DNA of 64,000 nt from the NCBI RefSeq assembly GCF_030398335.1, contig NZ_JAOAOP010000001.1, positions 62,001 to 126,000 of the forward strand, read 5' to 3'. This document shows, piece by piece, positions 1 to 9,297 of this stretch; the stretch's first letter is position 1; each line of letters begins with the position of its first letter. The notes below the pieces were generated by a model, which saw only the letters and a list, made by a program, of their open reading frames with translations, did no database searches and was not told the DNA's origin. The translations under genes were made by a program, and so were the position numbers. This stretch comes from Aquibium sp. A9E412 (GTDB lineage: Bacteria; Pseudomonadota; Alphaproteobacteria; Rhizobiales; Rhizobiaceae).

Positions 1-1050
1 CGCGTTGGTGCGGTTGACGATGGCGTCGTGGCTGTAGTTGCCGTCCTGGCCGAACGGCACCTCGCGCAGCAGGAAGTAGCGCACCGCGTCGAGCCCGTAG
101 TGCTCGACCAGCGCGAACGGGTCGATCACGTTGCCGACCGACTTCGACATCTTCTCGCCGCGGTTGAACACGAAGCCGTGGCTGAACACGCGGCGCGGCA
201 GCGCGATGCCGGCCGACATCAGGAAGGCCGGCCAGTAGACGGCGTGGAAGCGGGTGATGTCCTTGCCGATGACGTGCAGGTCGGCCGGCCAGTAGGCCCA
301 GCGCTCGGCCGCCGCGTCGGGATAGCCGGCGGCGGTGATGTAGTTGGTCAGCGCGTCGACCCAGACATACATGACGTGCCGCTCGTCGCCCGGCACCGGG
401 ACCCCCCAGTCGAAGGTGGTGCGCGACATCGACAGGTCCTTCAGCCCCGAGCGCACGAAGCTGACGACCTCGTTGCGCCGCTCCGGCGGGCCGATGAAGG
501 CGGGGTTCTCCTCGTAATGGGCGAGCAGCCGGTCCTGATAGGCCGACAGGCGGAAGAAGTAGCTCTCCTCCTCGACCCATTCGACGGGCGTGCCCTGCGG
601 CCCGTAGCGCACGCCGTCGTCGCGCAGCTCGGTCTCGTCCTCGCCGTAATAGGCCTCGTCGCGCACCGAGTACCAGCCGGCATAGGAATCCAGATAGATG
701 TCGCCGCGCTCGGCCATCGCCGTCCAGATCGCCTGCACGGCAGCGTGGTGGCGCGCCTCGGTGGTGCGGATGAAGTCGTCGTTGGAGGCGCCCAGCACCT
801 CGGCCATGCGGCGGAACTCGGCGGTGTTGCGGTCGGCCAGCGCGCGTGGCGACAGGCCCTCCGCCTTGGCCGTCTGCACCATCTTGAGGCCGTGCTCGTC
901 GGTGCCGGTCAGGAAGAAGACGTCCTTGCCGTCGCAGCGCTGGAAGCGCGCCAGCGCGTCGGTGGCGATCAGCTCATAGGCGTGGCCGATGTGCGGCTTG
1001 CCGTTGGGATAGGAGATCGCGGTGGTGATGTAGTACTTGTCGCGGGGCAT
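1..1050 (-). CDS. metG: Methionyl-tRNA synthetase (C-terminus outside window)
   Basis: Class I aminoacyl-tRNA synthetase that charges tRNA-Met with methionine in the cytoplasm. The first 350 residues are visible, from an ATG at 1050; the reading frame is still open at base 1. The N-terminus carries the HIGH signature at residues 20-23 in the context PHIGHAYE. The KMSKS loop is at residues 300-304 ([10 protein letters not shown]). In the connective peptide the sequence reads [11 protein letters not shown] near residues 125-135, so the cysteine knuckles of zinc-binding MetRS types are absent there. The gene is followed on the same strand by nothing inside the window and is preceded 71 bases upstream by holB. 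The metG-holB-tmk order is common in Hyphomicrobiales. Identification is secure; only the anticodon-binding end is missing. Confidence 0.97.
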   Translation of the reverse strand, partial: MPRDKYYITTAISYPNGKPHIGHAYELIATDALARFQRCDGKDVFFLTGTDEHGLKMVQTAKAEGLSPRALADRNTAEFRRMAEVLGASNDDFIRTTEARHHAAVQAIWTAMAERGDIYLDSYAGWYSVRDEAYYGEDETELRDDGVRYGPQGTPVEWVEEESYFFRLSAYQDRLLAHYEENPAFIGPPERRNEVVSFVRSGLKDLSMSRTTFDWGVPVPGDERHVMYVWVDALTNYITAAGYPDAAAERWAYWPADLHVIGKDITRFHAVYWPAFLMSAGIALPRRVFSHGFVFNRGEKMSKSVGNVIDPFALVEHYGLDAVRYFLLREVPFGQDGNYSHDAIVNRTNA

Positions 1051-1121
1051 CGGGCGGGAATCCGGGGCGTGTCGTGCTTGCTGGCGCCCAGATAGCGCAT
1101 CGTCCGGCCGAAGGCCATCCG

Positions 1122-2186
1122 TCAGTTCGCCGGCCGGCCGGCGAAGGCGGCGTGCAGCGTCTGCAGCGTGCCGACCACGTGCTGCCGGCGGTCGAGATTG
1201 TAGGTCTCGGCCTGGCGCACGCTTTCCGTCAGCGTCTCGCACAGCCGCGCCGCGTGCGCGGCGGCGGCGACGTCGCCGGCCTCGGCGGCAGCGGCCGCGC
1301 GCGCGGCGACGAGGTCGAACAGGTGGCGGTTGAAGATGGTGAACTGCACCGCCTTGTCGCGGCCGGTCAGCGCGTCGGCCAGACGCTGCGCGCGCACGAT
1401 GTCGAAGCGGCCGGTCGACAGCAGCGCCTCGCTCTCGGCGGCGATCTCCAGCCCGCCATACTGGGTGAGCAGGATGGCGTTGCGCGCGCTGCCGAGCGAC
1501 CGGCCGGCGAGCGCCCGGCGCGCGGCCGGGTCCTGCGGCAGGTCGGCCCCCGCCCCTTCGAGCGCGGCGAGCAGCGCATCGTCGTCGAGCGGCTGGAAGC
1601 GCATCACCTGGCAGCGCGAGCGGATGGTCGGCAGCAGCCGGCCGGCCGACTGGGCGATCAGCACGAAGACGGTGCGCGCCGGCGGCTCCTCGAGGTTCTT
1701 GAGCAGCGCGTTGGCGGCGTTGGCGTTCATGTCGTCGACCGGATCGACGATGACGAAGCGGTGGCTGCCGTCATGCGCCGTCAGCGACAGGAAGCGGTTG
1801 ACCCGGCGCACCTCGTCGACGGTGATCATCGTCTTGAAGCGCTTCTCCTTGTCGGCATAGGGGCGCGTCAGGTGAAGCACGGCGGGATGCGCGCCCTGCG
1901 CCACCAGGCGCGCGGTCTGGCCGGCCCGGTCGGGCGCGGCGAGCCGCCCGGGCGCGGTCGCGGGGTCGGGATGGGCGAGCACGTGCACGGCGAGCCGGAA
2001 GGCGAGCGTCGCCTTGCCGATGCCGGGCGGCCCGACGAACAGCAGCCCGTGCGGCAGCTTGCCGGCGCGATAGGCCGCGGCCAGTCGGTCGGCGATCGCC
2101 GCGTGGCCGGCCAGGTTGGGGTTCTCGCACGGCTCCGGGATCTCGGGCAGCGTGTCGAACTGCTCGGGCGCGCGGCGCTCGAACAT
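1122..2186 (-). CDS. holB: DNA polymerase III delta-prime subunit
   Basis: Clamp-loader subunit that, with the gamma/tau and delta subunits, opens and loads the beta sliding clamp on DNA. The product is 354 residues. A AAA+ P-loop, [10 protein letters not shown], lies at residues 51-60. Later in the protein come the conserved stretches [23 protein letters not shown] and an SRC sensor motif (TIRSRCQ). The start is the ATG whose A is shared with the stop codon of tmk (TGATG overlap at 2184-2188), which indicates translational coupling. The C-terminal part is rich in alanine and ends in a typical clamp-loader collar helix region. Length and neighbours fit the alphaproteobacterial protein well. 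Confidence 0.95.
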   Translation of the reverse strand: MFERRAPEQFDTLPEIPEPCENPNLAGHAAIADRLAAAYRAGKLPHGLLFVGPPGIGKATLAFRLAVHVLAHPDPATAPGRLAAPDRAGQTARLVAQGAHPAVLHLTRPYADKEKRFKTMITVDEVRRVNRFLSLTAHDGSHRFVIVDPVDDMNANAANALLKNLEEPPARTVFVLIAQSAGRLLPTIRSRCQVMRFQPLDDDALLAALEGAGADLPQDPAARRALAGRSLGSARNAILLTQYGGLEIAAESEALLSTGRFDIVRAQRLADALTGRDKAVQFTIFNRHLFDLVAARAAAAAEAGDVAAAAHAARLCETLTESVRQAETYNLDRRQHVVGTLQTLHAAFAGRPAN

Positions 2187-2866
2187 CAGCCGCGCTCCGC
2201 CGCGTCGTGCGGCCCGGCGTCGGCCGTGTCGGTCGCGGGGGAAAGCCGCGGCCACACCGCCTCGGCGATCTCGGCGGCAAGCGCATCGCGCGACTGGCTG
2301 GCGTCGAACACGAGGCAGCGCTCGGGCTCGGCCCGGGCGATCTCGAGGAAGGCGCGGCGGCGCGCCTCGTGCACCGACAGCGTCTCCTTCTCGAAGCGGT
2401 CCGGCGTCTCCTCGCCGCGCCGCTCGGCGGCCCGGCGCATGCCCTCGCGCGGGTCGATGTCGAGGATGATCGTCAGGTCGGGGACCATGCCGTTGACGGC
2501 GACGCGCTCGAGCGCGGTCATGAAATCCGGCGCCAGATCGCCGCCGCCCTGGTAGACGCGCGAGGAATCGAGAAAGCGGTCGCACAGCACCACCGCGCCG
2601 CGCGTGACGGCCGGCCGGATCAGCGTCTCGACATGGTCGGAGCGCGCGGCGGCGAACAGCAGCGCCTCCATCGCCGGACCGAACGGCTCGGCCGCCCCCG
2701 ACAGAAGCACGTGGCGCACCGCCTCGGCGCCCGGCGAGCCGCCGGGCTCGCGGGTGACGACGACCTCGCGGCCGATGCCGCGCAGCGCCTCGGCGAGCAG
2801 CCGCACCTGGGTCGACTTGCCGGCGCCCTCGCCGCCCTCGAAGGTGATGAACAAGCCTCGCGGCAA
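2186..2866 (-). CDS. tmk: Thymidylate kinase
   Basis: Phosphorylates dTMP to dTDP with ATP for DNA synthesis. The 226-residue product begins [18 protein letters not shown], placing the P-loop at about residues 10-17. The DRF motif of the family ([14 protein letters not shown]) and an arginine-rich LID segment ([10 protein letters not shown]) follow. The start codon is an unusual TTG at 2866-2864; no ATG or GTG lies closer to the conserved [13 protein letters not shown] start, and a GGGACGAAG stretch upstream could serve as a ribosome-binding site. The C-terminus is somewhat extended with an Asp/Ala-rich tail. The gene is coupled to holB by a one-base overlap. The 251 bases between this start and the dac stop show no gene, only GC-rich inverted repeats. 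Confidence 0.95.
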   Translation of the reverse strand: MPRGLFITFEGGEGAGKSTQVRLLAEALRGIGREVVVTREPGGSPGAEAVRHVLLSGAAEPFGPAMEALLFAAARSDHVETLIRPAVTRGAVVLCDRFLDSSRVYQGGGDLAPDFMTALERVAVNGMVPDLTIILDIDPREGMRRAAERRGEETPDRFEKETLSVHEARRRAFLEIARAEPERCLVFDASQSRDALAAEIAEAVWPRLSPATDTADAGPHDAAERG

Positions 2867-3117
2867 AGCGCTTCGTCCCGTCGCTGCCCGTTGTGTCGCC
2901 TTCGCTGTAGTCGAGTCCGGCGCCGAGGTCCAATCCGGCGTGGCGTTCGTGCCGCACGGCGCCGGATTCCCCCGGCCCGTCAGCGATCACCACCCGGTGG
3001 CGCGCGGCCGGCGCGCGCGATTCGGTCCTGCGGCCCCTCGCGCTCCGGCTCGCCGTCCCGACGCGCCTCGGACCAAGACGTCAGCCGATCTGCGGACCCG
3101 TGAAAGGCAGAGCGGCG

Positions 3118-4290
3118 CTAGCGCAGCCAGCCGACCAGCAGCTCCTGCAGCGCGTCGAGCGCGCGGCGGTGCAGCGGGCCGCGGCCGACGGATTCGGCGG
3201 CGTAGAGCGGCGTCTCCTGGCTCAGCGTGTCGCCGATCCACACCTTCAGATGGCCGATCTCGGCGCCCGCCTCGACCGGCGCCTCGACCGGCCCGTCATA
3301 GACGATGCGCGCGATCAGACGGTCGCGGTTGGTGATCGGCACGAAGATCGAGATCGGCCCGCGCGCCTTGAGCGCCACGCCCGCCTTCTCGCCGCCATAG
3401 AGGCTCGCCTCGCCGACGATCTCGCCGTCGGCGAAGATCTCGTTCCTCTCGAAGGCGCGGATGCCCCAGTCGAGGATCTTGCGCGCCTCCTCGGCGCGCT
3501 GCTCGGCGCTCTGCATGCCGCCCATGGCGACGAACAGGCGGCGATCCTTGCGCTGCACCGAGCCGACGATGCCGTAGCCCGATTCCTCGGTGTAGCCGGT
3601 CTTCATGCCGTCGGCGCCGATGTCCATGCGCAGGAGCGGGTTGCGGTTGCGCTGGGTGATGCCGTTCCAGGTGAACTCGGGCTGGGCGTAGTACGCGTAG
3701 AAGTCGGGATATTCGCGCCAGATGTGCAGGCCGAGCTCGGCGAGCTCGCGCGCGGTGACGAACTGGCCCTCCGCCGGCAGGCCGGTGGAGTTCTTGAACA
3801 CCGACGTCTCGAGCCCGATCGCCCGCGCGCGATCGGTCATGAGCTGGGCGAAGTTGGCCTCCGAGCCGGCCATGCCCTCGGCGATGATGATGCAGCCGTC
3901 ATTGGCCGACTGCACGATGACGCCCTGGATGAGGTTTTCCAGCGTGATCGAGGAGTTGACCTCGGCGAACATGGTCGAGCCACCCGAGGCGGCGCCGCCG
4001 GTGCGCCAGGCGTATTCGCTGACGTAGAACGCGTCGTCGAGCGACAGCCGGCCGGTCTTGATGGCGTGGAAGACGACCTCCATCGTCATCATCTTGGCGA
4101 GCGAGGCCGGCGGCATCGGCTCGTCCGGATCCTTCGAGAAGAGCACGGTGCCCGTCTCGGCGTCGATCATGTAGGCGGTCTGGGCCTTCGTCTCGAAAAG
4201 CTGCGCAGCGGCGCTGCCGAGCTGCCCCATCAGCGCAACGGCGATGAGCAGCGCCAGGCACGGCGCCGTCTTCCACCGGGTCGTGGCCAC
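3118..4290 (-). CDS. D-alanyl-D-alanine carboxypeptidase (PBP5/DacA type)
   Basis: Periplasmic serine peptidase of family S11 that trims the terminal D-alanine from peptidoglycan stem peptides. The product has 390 residues from a GTG start. The first 30 residues are a signal peptide with a SAAAQ cleavage region. The three penicillin-binding motifs are all present: SLAK at residues 63-66 with the nucleophile serine, SAN at 128-130, and KTG at 230-232. A C-terminal PBP5-like beta-rich domain follows, and the end is an amphipathic segment (LDALQELLVGWLR) suited to membrane attachment. It lies in the tmk-dac-rlpA neighbourhood of cell-envelope genes. A good sigma-70 promoter precedes it. Confidence 0.95.
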   Translation of the reverse strand: MATTRWKTAPCLALLIAVALMGQLGSAAAQLFETKAQTAYMIDAETGTVLFSKDPDEPMPPASLAKMMTMEVVFHAIKTGRLSLDDAFYVSEYAWRTGGAASGGSTMFAEVNSSITLENLIQGVIVQSANDGCIIIAEGMAGSEANFAQLMTDRARAIGLETSVFKNSTGLPAEGQFVTARELAELGLHIWREYPDFYAYYAQPEFTWNGITQRNRNPLLRMDIGADGMKTGYTEESGYGIVGSVQRKDRRLFVAMGGMQSAEQRAEEARKILDWGIRAFERNEIFADGEIVGEASLYGGEKAGVALKARGPISIFVPITNRDRLIARIVYDGPVEAPVEAGAEIGHLKVWIGDTLSQETPLYAAESVGRGPLHRRALDALQELLVGWLR

Positions 4291-4323
4291 GGTCCCTACT
4301 CCCCTAACGGCCCTTCACGAACC

Positions 4324-4351
4324 GTTATAGGGACCGCACGGCAGGGTTCAA
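4324..4351 (-). promoter_or_regulatory. Candidate sigma-70 promoter of the dac gene
   Basis: On the minus strand TTGAAC (4351-4346) is followed after 16 bases by TATAAC (4329-4324), both close to the -35 and -10 consensus. Transcription would begin near 4317, about 27 bases before the GTG start of the carboxypeptidase. A purine-rich GGGGAG lies between, at the right distance for a ribosome-binding site. Confidence 0.6.
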
Positions 4352-4400
4352 CCGCAGACGTGGCGGTGGAGTGGGAAAGCCGGCTGCGCGGGGCGCGGCC

Positions 4401-5369
4401 TCAGCGTCCGCGCGTCGCCCGCTCGAAGCCCTGGCGCTTCCAGGACTGGGCGATGTCGGCTGCATCCATGTCGGCACGCACCCGGAGCAGGCGGTCGAAC
4501 GGGCTGCCGCTCGCCTCGCGCACGCGCTGGTCGGCGTAGGAGAGCACCGGCAGGCGCGGCCGCCGACCGTCCGCCGTGTCGCGCTCCGGCCGCTCGGACA
4601 GGAGCGGACCGAGAACCGGCAGCGCCGCCGGATCGCCGACGCCCGGCAGGCTGGAGAAGGCGCGCTCGGCCGCGCCGACCGGCGCGCTCGGCGTCGGCCC
4701 GTTCATCGCCACCATCACGCCGGGCGCGGCGTCGTCGCCGCCGGGCCGGTAGGAGGCGAGCAGGAACTCGTCGTCGCGGCCGTGCAGCGGCGCCTTGCCG
4801 AGATACTCGACCTCGACCTTGGCGACGCCGGCATGGGTGTAGTCGAGCAGCTCGGCGGCACGCCGCGACAGGTCGATGATGCGGCCGCGGGCGAACGGGC
4901 CGCGGTCGTTGATGCGCACCACCACCGAGTTGCCGTTCTTCAGATTGGTGACGCGGGCGTAGCTCGGCAGCGGCAGCGTGGGATGCGCCGCCGTCAGGTG
5001 CGTCATGTCGTAGATTTCGCCGTTCGCCGTCAGCCGGCCGTGGAAGGCGTCGCCATACCAGGAGGCCGCGCCGACCGCCTTGTAGTCGGGGTCCTCCTGC
5101 GGGCGGTACCAGCGGCCCTTGATCTGGTAGGGCTTGCCGACCTGGTAGCGGCCGCCGCCGCGCGGCAGGCGCGAGCGCTTGTCGCTGACGCGCGGGCTCG
5201 CCTTCACGCCGTACTCGGCTTCGGAGAAGTATTCCTTGGTGGTTGAGGTCGACCCGGCCAGACCGAGCTTCGGCTCCGGCGTGCCGCAGGCGGCCAGAAA
5301 GACCACGGCTGCCATGGCGGCGGACAGCTTGCCGGCCTTGCGGCCGGTGCGACGCAGGTCTAGGCGCAT
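4401..5369 (-). CDS. rlpA: RlpA-family septal ring lytic transglycosylase lipoprotein
   Basis: Outer-membrane lipoprotein that cleaves denuded glycan strands at the septum. The product has 322 residues. I chose the ATG at 5369 because it gives a short basic N-terminus followed by a hydrophobic stretch and a lipobox LAAC at residues 25-28; longer starts would bury this signal. The double-psi beta-barrel domain spans about residues 98-190 and contains [10 protein letters not shown], the TANGEIYD segment and VRINDRGPF with the conserved aspartate at 155. The C-terminal 130 residues are low-complexity and end without a recognisable SPOR peptidoglycan-binding domain, unlike E. coli RlpA. Confidence 0.9.
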   Translation of the reverse strand: MRLDLRRTGRKAGKLSAAMAAVVFLAACGTPEPKLGLAGSTSTTKEYFSEAEYGVKASPRVSDKRSRLPRGGGRYQVGKPYQIKGRWYRPQEDPDYKAVGAASWYGDAFHGRLTANGEIYDMTHLTAAHPTLPLPSYARVTNLKNGNSVVVRINDRGPFARGRIIDLSRRAAELLDYTHAGVAKVEVEYLGKAPLHGRDDEFLLASYRPGGDDAAPGVMVAMNGPTPSAPVGAAERAFSSLPGVGDPAALPVLGPLLSERPERDTADGRRPRLPVLSYADQRVREASGSPFDRLLRVRADMDAADIAQSWKRQGFERATRGR

Positions 5370-5650
5370 AGGCGGTGCGTCCCCCAACTCCCTCATCCTC
5401 GACCGCCTAAAGCATGCCTGCCCTGTCATGGCAACGGATCCCCGGTCCTTCCCTCGCCGAAACGGCAAGACCAACGATCCTTATGGCACAAACTCTTTAG
5501 CGGCCGCTTAATCCCATGTGACCGGAAAGGGGCGAGAATATGACCCCGCCGCGGCGCAGCGGCGCGGCGGCGTCCGGCAACGCTGTGGACAAGCGGGCGG
5601 GCGCCGGGCCGGCGGCTCGCAATGCGGCGGGAAGCGGCTAGTCTCCCGGC

Positions 5651-6481
5651 ATGACACCCTCGCGCCACATCGACACGCTGATCGCCATCATGGCCGCGCT
5701 GCGCGACCCGGAGACCGGCTGCCCCTGGGACGTGCGGCAGGACTTCGCCTCCATCGCGCCCTACACGATCGAGGAAGCCTACGAGGTGGCCGACGCCATC
5801 GCGCGCGGCGACCTCGACGACCTGCGCGAGGAGCTCGGCGACCTGCTCCTGCAGGTCGTCTTCCATGCCCGCATGGCCGAGGAGGCCGGCCGCTTCGCCT
5901 TCGGCGACGTCGTCGAGGCGATCACCGGCAAGATGATCCGCCGCCATCCGCACGTCTTCGGCGACGAGACGGCGCGCAGCGAGGGCATGGCCAAGGGCGC
6001 CTGGGAGCGCAGCAAGGCCGAGGAGAAGGCCGAGCGCCGCGCCCGGCGCCAGGCCGCCGGCGAGCCGCAGGAGGCCGGCTTTCTCGGCGACGTGCCGGTG
6101 GCGCTGCCGGCGCTCACCCGCGCCCTCAAGCTGCAGCAGAAGGCGGCCACCGTCGGCTTCGACTGGGGCGCGCCCGAGCCGGTGCTCGACAAGATCGCGG
6201 AGGAGACGCAGGAGCTTCGCGAGGCGCTGGCCGGCGACGACCGCGCGGCGGTGGCGGAGGAGTACGGCGACCTTTTGTTCGCGCTGGTCAATCTCGGCCG
6301 CCATCTCGGCGTCGATCCGGAGGCCGCGCTGGCCGGCACGAACGCCAAGTTCCGCCGCCGTTTCCATGCCGTGGAGGCGGCGCTGGCAGCCGAGGGCGGC
6401 AGCCTCGAAGCGGCCTCGCTCGACACGATGGAGGCGCACTGGCAGCGCGCCAAGGGAAAGAAGGCCGACGGGGGCCGCTGA
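5651..6481 (+). CDS. mazG: Nucleoside triphosphate pyrophosphohydrolase MazG
   Basis: Hydrolyses (d)NTPs to the monophosphate and pyrophosphate; a housekeeping nucleotide-pool sanitiser. The product of 276 residues has two MazG folds. The first contains the metal-binding helices with EEAYE at residues 41-45 and REELGDLLLQ at about 59-68. The second contains EETQELREAL and VAEEYGDLLFAL. The characteristic opening LRDPETGCPWD is present at residues 17-27. The gene is convergent with hflX, from which it is separated by about 55 bases, and is upstream-divergent from rlpA across a 281-base gap in which I see no gene. There is no strong Shine-Dalgarno before the ATG. Confidence 0.95.
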   Translation: MTPSRHIDTLIAIMAALRDPETGCPWDVRQDFASIAPYTIEEAYEVADAIARGDLDDLREELGDLLLQVVFHARMAEEAGRFAFGDVVEAITGKMIRRHPHVFGDETARSEGMAKGAWERSKAEEKAERRARRQAAGEPQEAGFLGDVPVALPALTRALKLQQKAATVGFDWGAPEPVLDKIAEETQELREALAGDDRAAVAEEYGDLLFALVNLGRHLGVDPEAALAGTNAKFRRRFHAVEAALAAEGGSLEAASLDTMEAHWQRAKGKKADGGR

Positions 6482-6504
6482 GCGGCGCCCTGCCCCGCGG
6501 CCGA

Positions 6505-6540
6505 CACAAACCGGTTGCTGCGTCGTCCGGAAACGCTCAG
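6505..6540 (+). repeat. Partial copy of dispersed intergenic repeat
   Basis: The stretch between mazG and hflX matches the right-hand third of the repeat seen in full at 63096-63177. Both share ACCGGTTGCTGC or a close variant, followed by the tail TCCGGAAACGC. The copy runs up to and includes the hflX stop codon (6537-6539). Confidence 0.45.
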
Positions 6541-7910
6541 CCGGCGTCGGCGCCGAAGCGGCGGCGGATCTCGTCGCGCACCGCGCCGGTGGCGCGCACC
6601 GTCAGCGTCACCTGGCCGTCGTCGCCGTCGATGCGGTCGGTCACCGCGCCGTTGCGGTAGAGCCAGTCGAGCGCCGAGAGCCGGGCCGGCGGGATCGTCA
6701 CGGTGATCGGCGCGACGGCGCCCGACAGGCGCTCCTCGATCATCGCCACCAGCGTGTCGATGCCCTCGCCGGTCGCCGCGGAGACGAGCGCCGGCGGCGG
6801 CGCGCCGCGATGCTGCTCCATCAGGCGCTGGCGGTCCTGCGGGGTCAGCCGGTCGATCTTGTTCCAGACCTCGATCACCCGGCCGCGATCGGCCGCGTCG
6901 ACGCCGAGGTCGCCGAGGATGCGCTCGACGTCCTCGGCCTGCGCCGTGGCGTCGGGGTCGGAGATGTCGCGCAGGTGGATCACCAGGTCGGCCTCGACCA
7001 CCTCCTCGAGCGTGGCGCGGAAGGCGGCGACCAGATGGGTCGGCAGGTCGGAGATGAAGCCGACCGTGTCGGACAGGATGATCGGCGTGCCGTGCGGCAG
7101 GATGACGCGGCGCAGCGTCGGGTCGAGAGTGGCGAACAGCATGTCCTCGGCGGTGACGCCGGCGCCGGTCAGCCGGTTGAACAGCGTCGACTTGCCGGCA
7201 TTGGTGTAGCCGACGATGGCGACGACGGGAAACGGCACCTTCTGGCGCTTGGCGCGGTGCAGCTCGCGGGTGCGGCGCACGCGCTCGAGCTCGCGCTTGA
7301 GGCGCACGATGCGCTCCTGCAGGAGGCGGCGGTCGGCCTCGATCTGCGTCTCGCCGGGGCCGCCCATGAAGCCGCCGCCGCCGCGCTGGCGCTCGAGGTG
7401 GGTCCACGAGCGCACCAGCCGGCCGCGCTGGTAGTTGAGATGGGCGAGATCGACCTGCAGCACGCCCTCCTTGGTGCGCGCGCGGCGGCCGAAGATCTCC
7501 AGGATGATGCCGGTGCGATCGAGCACCTTGGCGCCGAGCGCGCGTTCCAGGTTGCGCTGCTGGACCGGCGTCAGCGGATGGTCGACGACGACCAGCTCGG
7601 CCCTTTCCTCGCGCACCCGCTCGGCCAGCTCGTCGACCTTGCCCGAGCCGATCAGCGTCGCCGGCCGCGGCGCGGCGACCGGCACGATTTCGGCATGCAC
7701 GGTGTCGAGCTCGATGGCGTCGGCCAGGCCGACGGCTTCTGTCAGCCGCGCCTCCGGCGCGCGCATCGGCCGCGGCTCGCCGCCGCGTGCGGCTGCCCCG
7801 GCGCGCTCGCCACCGGCGAGAACCGGCACCACGACGACGGCACGCGTGGGCGGCGCGTCCTCGCCGGTCGCGCCGTTCCGGCCGTGCCCGGGGCCGTCAC
7901 GCTCGGCCAA
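6537..7910 (-). CDS. hflX: Ribosome-associated GTPase HflX
   Basis: GTPase that splits stalled or heat-damaged ribosomes. The 457-residue product has the HflX N-terminal domain (residues about 60-225) with the glycine-rich linker RQRGGGGFMGGPGETQIE near 175-190. The G domain follows, with G1 GYTNAGKST at 234-242, G3 DTVGF at 281-285 and G4 NKID at 350-353. The start is a TTG at 7910 placed immediately after the hfq stop, so the two genes are read as a tight unit. The hfq-hflX pair is widely conserved in proteobacteria. The C-terminal tail ends DEIRRRFGADAG. Confidence 0.94.
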   Translation of the reverse strand: MAERDGPGHGRNGATGEDAPPTRAVVVVPVLAGGERAGAAARGGEPRPMRAPEARLTEAVGLADAIELDTVHAEIVPVAAPRPATLIGSGKVDELAERVREERAELVVVDHPLTPVQQRNLERALGAKVLDRTGIILEIFGRRARTKEGVLQVDLAHLNYQRGRLVRSWTHLERQRGGGGFMGGPGETQIEADRRLLQERIVRLKRELERVRRTRELHRAKRQKVPFPVVAIVGYTNAGKSTLFNRLTGAGVTAEDMLFATLDPTLRRVILPHGTPIILSDTVGFISDLPTHLVAAFRATLEEVVEADLVIHLRDISDPDATAQAEDVERILGDLGVDAADRGRVIEVWNKIDRLTPQDRQRLMEQHRGAPPPALVSAATGEGIDTLVAMIEERLSGAVAPITVTIPPARLSALDWLYRNGAVTDRIDGDDGQVTLTVRATGAVRDEIRRRFGADAG

Positions 7911-8162
7911 TCAGGCGTCCCGCCCCGCGGTCTCGTCGGGCTCGAAGAGCTGCACGGGCTGGCTCGGCATGATCGTCGAGATCGCGTGCTTGTAGACGAG
8001 CTGCGAGTGCCCGTCGCGCCGCAGGAGCACGCAGAAATTGTCGAACGACGTGACCACCCCTGTCAGCTTCACGCCATTGATCAGGAATATCGTGAGCGGA
8101 GTCTTGTTCTTGCGAACGGAGTTCAGGAACAAGTCCTGCAAGTTTTGCGATCGTTCCGCCAT
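7911..8162 (-). CDS. hfq: RNA chaperone Hfq
   Basis: Hexameric Sm-like protein that pairs small RNAs with mRNAs. The 83-residue product starts [14 protein letters not shown] and contains the Sm1 stretch [13 protein letters not shown] and the Sm2 motif YKHAISTI. The acidic tail is short, as usual for alphaproteobacterial Hfq. I chose the ATG at 8162 because homologues start there; the frame is open for 15 further codons upstream. It is the first gene of an hfq-hflX unit. Confidence 0.97.
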   Translation of the reverse strand: MAERSQNLQDLFLNSVRKNKTPLTIFLINGVKLTGVVTSFDNFCVLLRRDGHSQLVYKHAISTIMPSQPVQLFEPDETAGRDA

Positions 8163-8200
8163 TGTTCTTGTCTTCACCCATCCCCCGCGGCCTCGGCCGG

Positions 8201-8229
8201 GTAGCAAAGTTGTAGCGGGTCTTCGTCAA
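8201..8229 (-). promoter_or_regulatory. Candidate sigma-70 promoter of hfq-hflX
   Basis: On the minus strand TTGACG (8229-8224) is followed after 17 bases by TGCTAC (8206-8201). The -35 is nearly perfect; the -10 is weaker. Transcription would start near 8194 and give a leader of about 30 bases before hfq. Confidence 0.5.
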
Positions 8230-8302
8230 GGAGAGGTTCGGCCCCTTCGGGCCGCAGACGACCGCCGACGGCCGCCAGAGCTGCACCCGCGCGTTCGTTT
8301 GG

Positions 8303-9169
8303 TTAACAGGCAGGACTTTTTTCCGCAATGTCAAAAAAGGCCCGCCGCAAGGAAAGCGTGACGGAGCCGGGATGGCCATTGGCCACCGGCGCGTCGTCGA
8401 TCGCCACGACCGGCATCACCACCGTCGTGGCGGCCGTGATGAAGGCCTCGCGCGCCGCCTTGGCCTCCTCGACGGTGAAGGCGCGCTCCTCCACCGCGAT
8501 GCCGAGATGGTCGGCGACCTCCATCACCGCCGCCCGCGTGATGCCGCGCAGGATGCCGTGATCGGCCGGCCGGGTGACCAGCGTGCCGTCGGCGGTGACG
8601 ATCCAGGCATTGGTCGCCGCGCCCTCCTTCACCGTGCCGTCGGGATCGACGAACCAGGCCTCCTGGGCGCCGGCCTCGCGCGCCGTCTGGCGGGCGAGCA
8701 CGTTGGGCAGCAGGCCGACCGTCTTGATGTCGACCCGCTCCCAGCGGTTTTCCGGCACGGTGATGACCGACACGCCGGCCTCCACCTTGCGGGCGGCCGC
8801 GGCGGGATCGGTCTGCTTGGCCGTCACCACCAGCGCCGGGCGCGTGCCGGGCGGCGGAAAGACGTGGTCGCGCCTGGCGACGCCGCGCGTGACCTGGAGA
8901 TAGACCAGCCCGTTGTGCACCCGGTTGCGGCACACCACCTCGCGCATGATCACCTCGAGCGCCGAGCGGTGCAGCGGCCAGGCGATGGCGAGCTCGCTCA
9001 GCGAGCGGTCGAGACGGTCGAGATGGCGGCGCATGTCCATGATGAAGCCGCGCGCCACCTCGCAGACCTCGTAGACGCCGTCGGCGAACTGGTAGCCACG
9101 GTCCTCGATGTGCACGGTCGCGGCGCCATGCGGCACGTAGCGTCCGTTCACATAGGCGATGCGCGGCAT
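8303..9169 (-). CDS. dat: D-amino-acid aminotransferase (PLP fold type IV)
   Basis: Pyridoxal-phosphate enzyme that interconverts D-alanine and D-glutamate with their keto acids. The 288-residue product starts MPRIAYVNGRYV, close to other D-amino-acid transaminases, with HIEDRGYQFADGVYE at residues 20-34. The catalytic lysine is K149 in VDIKTVGLLPN, and the cofactor phosphate region is EGAATNAWIV. A Shine-Dalgarno GAGGGA lies eight bases before the ATG. Fold type IV also includes branched-chain aminotransferases and aminodeoxychorismate lyases, but length and motifs favour the D-specific class. It lies between trkA and hfq, a position often occupied by this gene in Hyphomicrobiales. Confidence 0.88.
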   Translation of the reverse strand: MPRIAYVNGRYVPHGAATVHIEDRGYQFADGVYEVCEVARGFIMDMRRHLDRLDRSLSELAIAWPLHRSALEVIMREVVCRNRVHNGLVYLQVTRGVARRDHVFPPPGTRPALVVTAKQTDPAAAARKVEAGVSVITVPENRWERVDIKTVGLLPNVLARQTAREAGAQEAWFVDPDGTVKEGAATNAWIVTADGTLVTRPADHGILRGITRAAVMEVADHLGIAVEERAFTVEEAKAAREAFITAATTVVMPVVAIDDAPVANGHPGSVTLSLRRAFFDIAEKSPAC

Positions 9170-9297
9170 GGCGGTCCCTCCGTCTGATGGCGCCGGCGGC
9201 GCCCGATGCTGTCTCGATTCGGCGCCGCAGCGCCGGCCCCCTCTACCGTTGCGGCAGGGCGCTTTCCAGAGGGCCGCGCGGTTTTGCCGCCCGTGGC

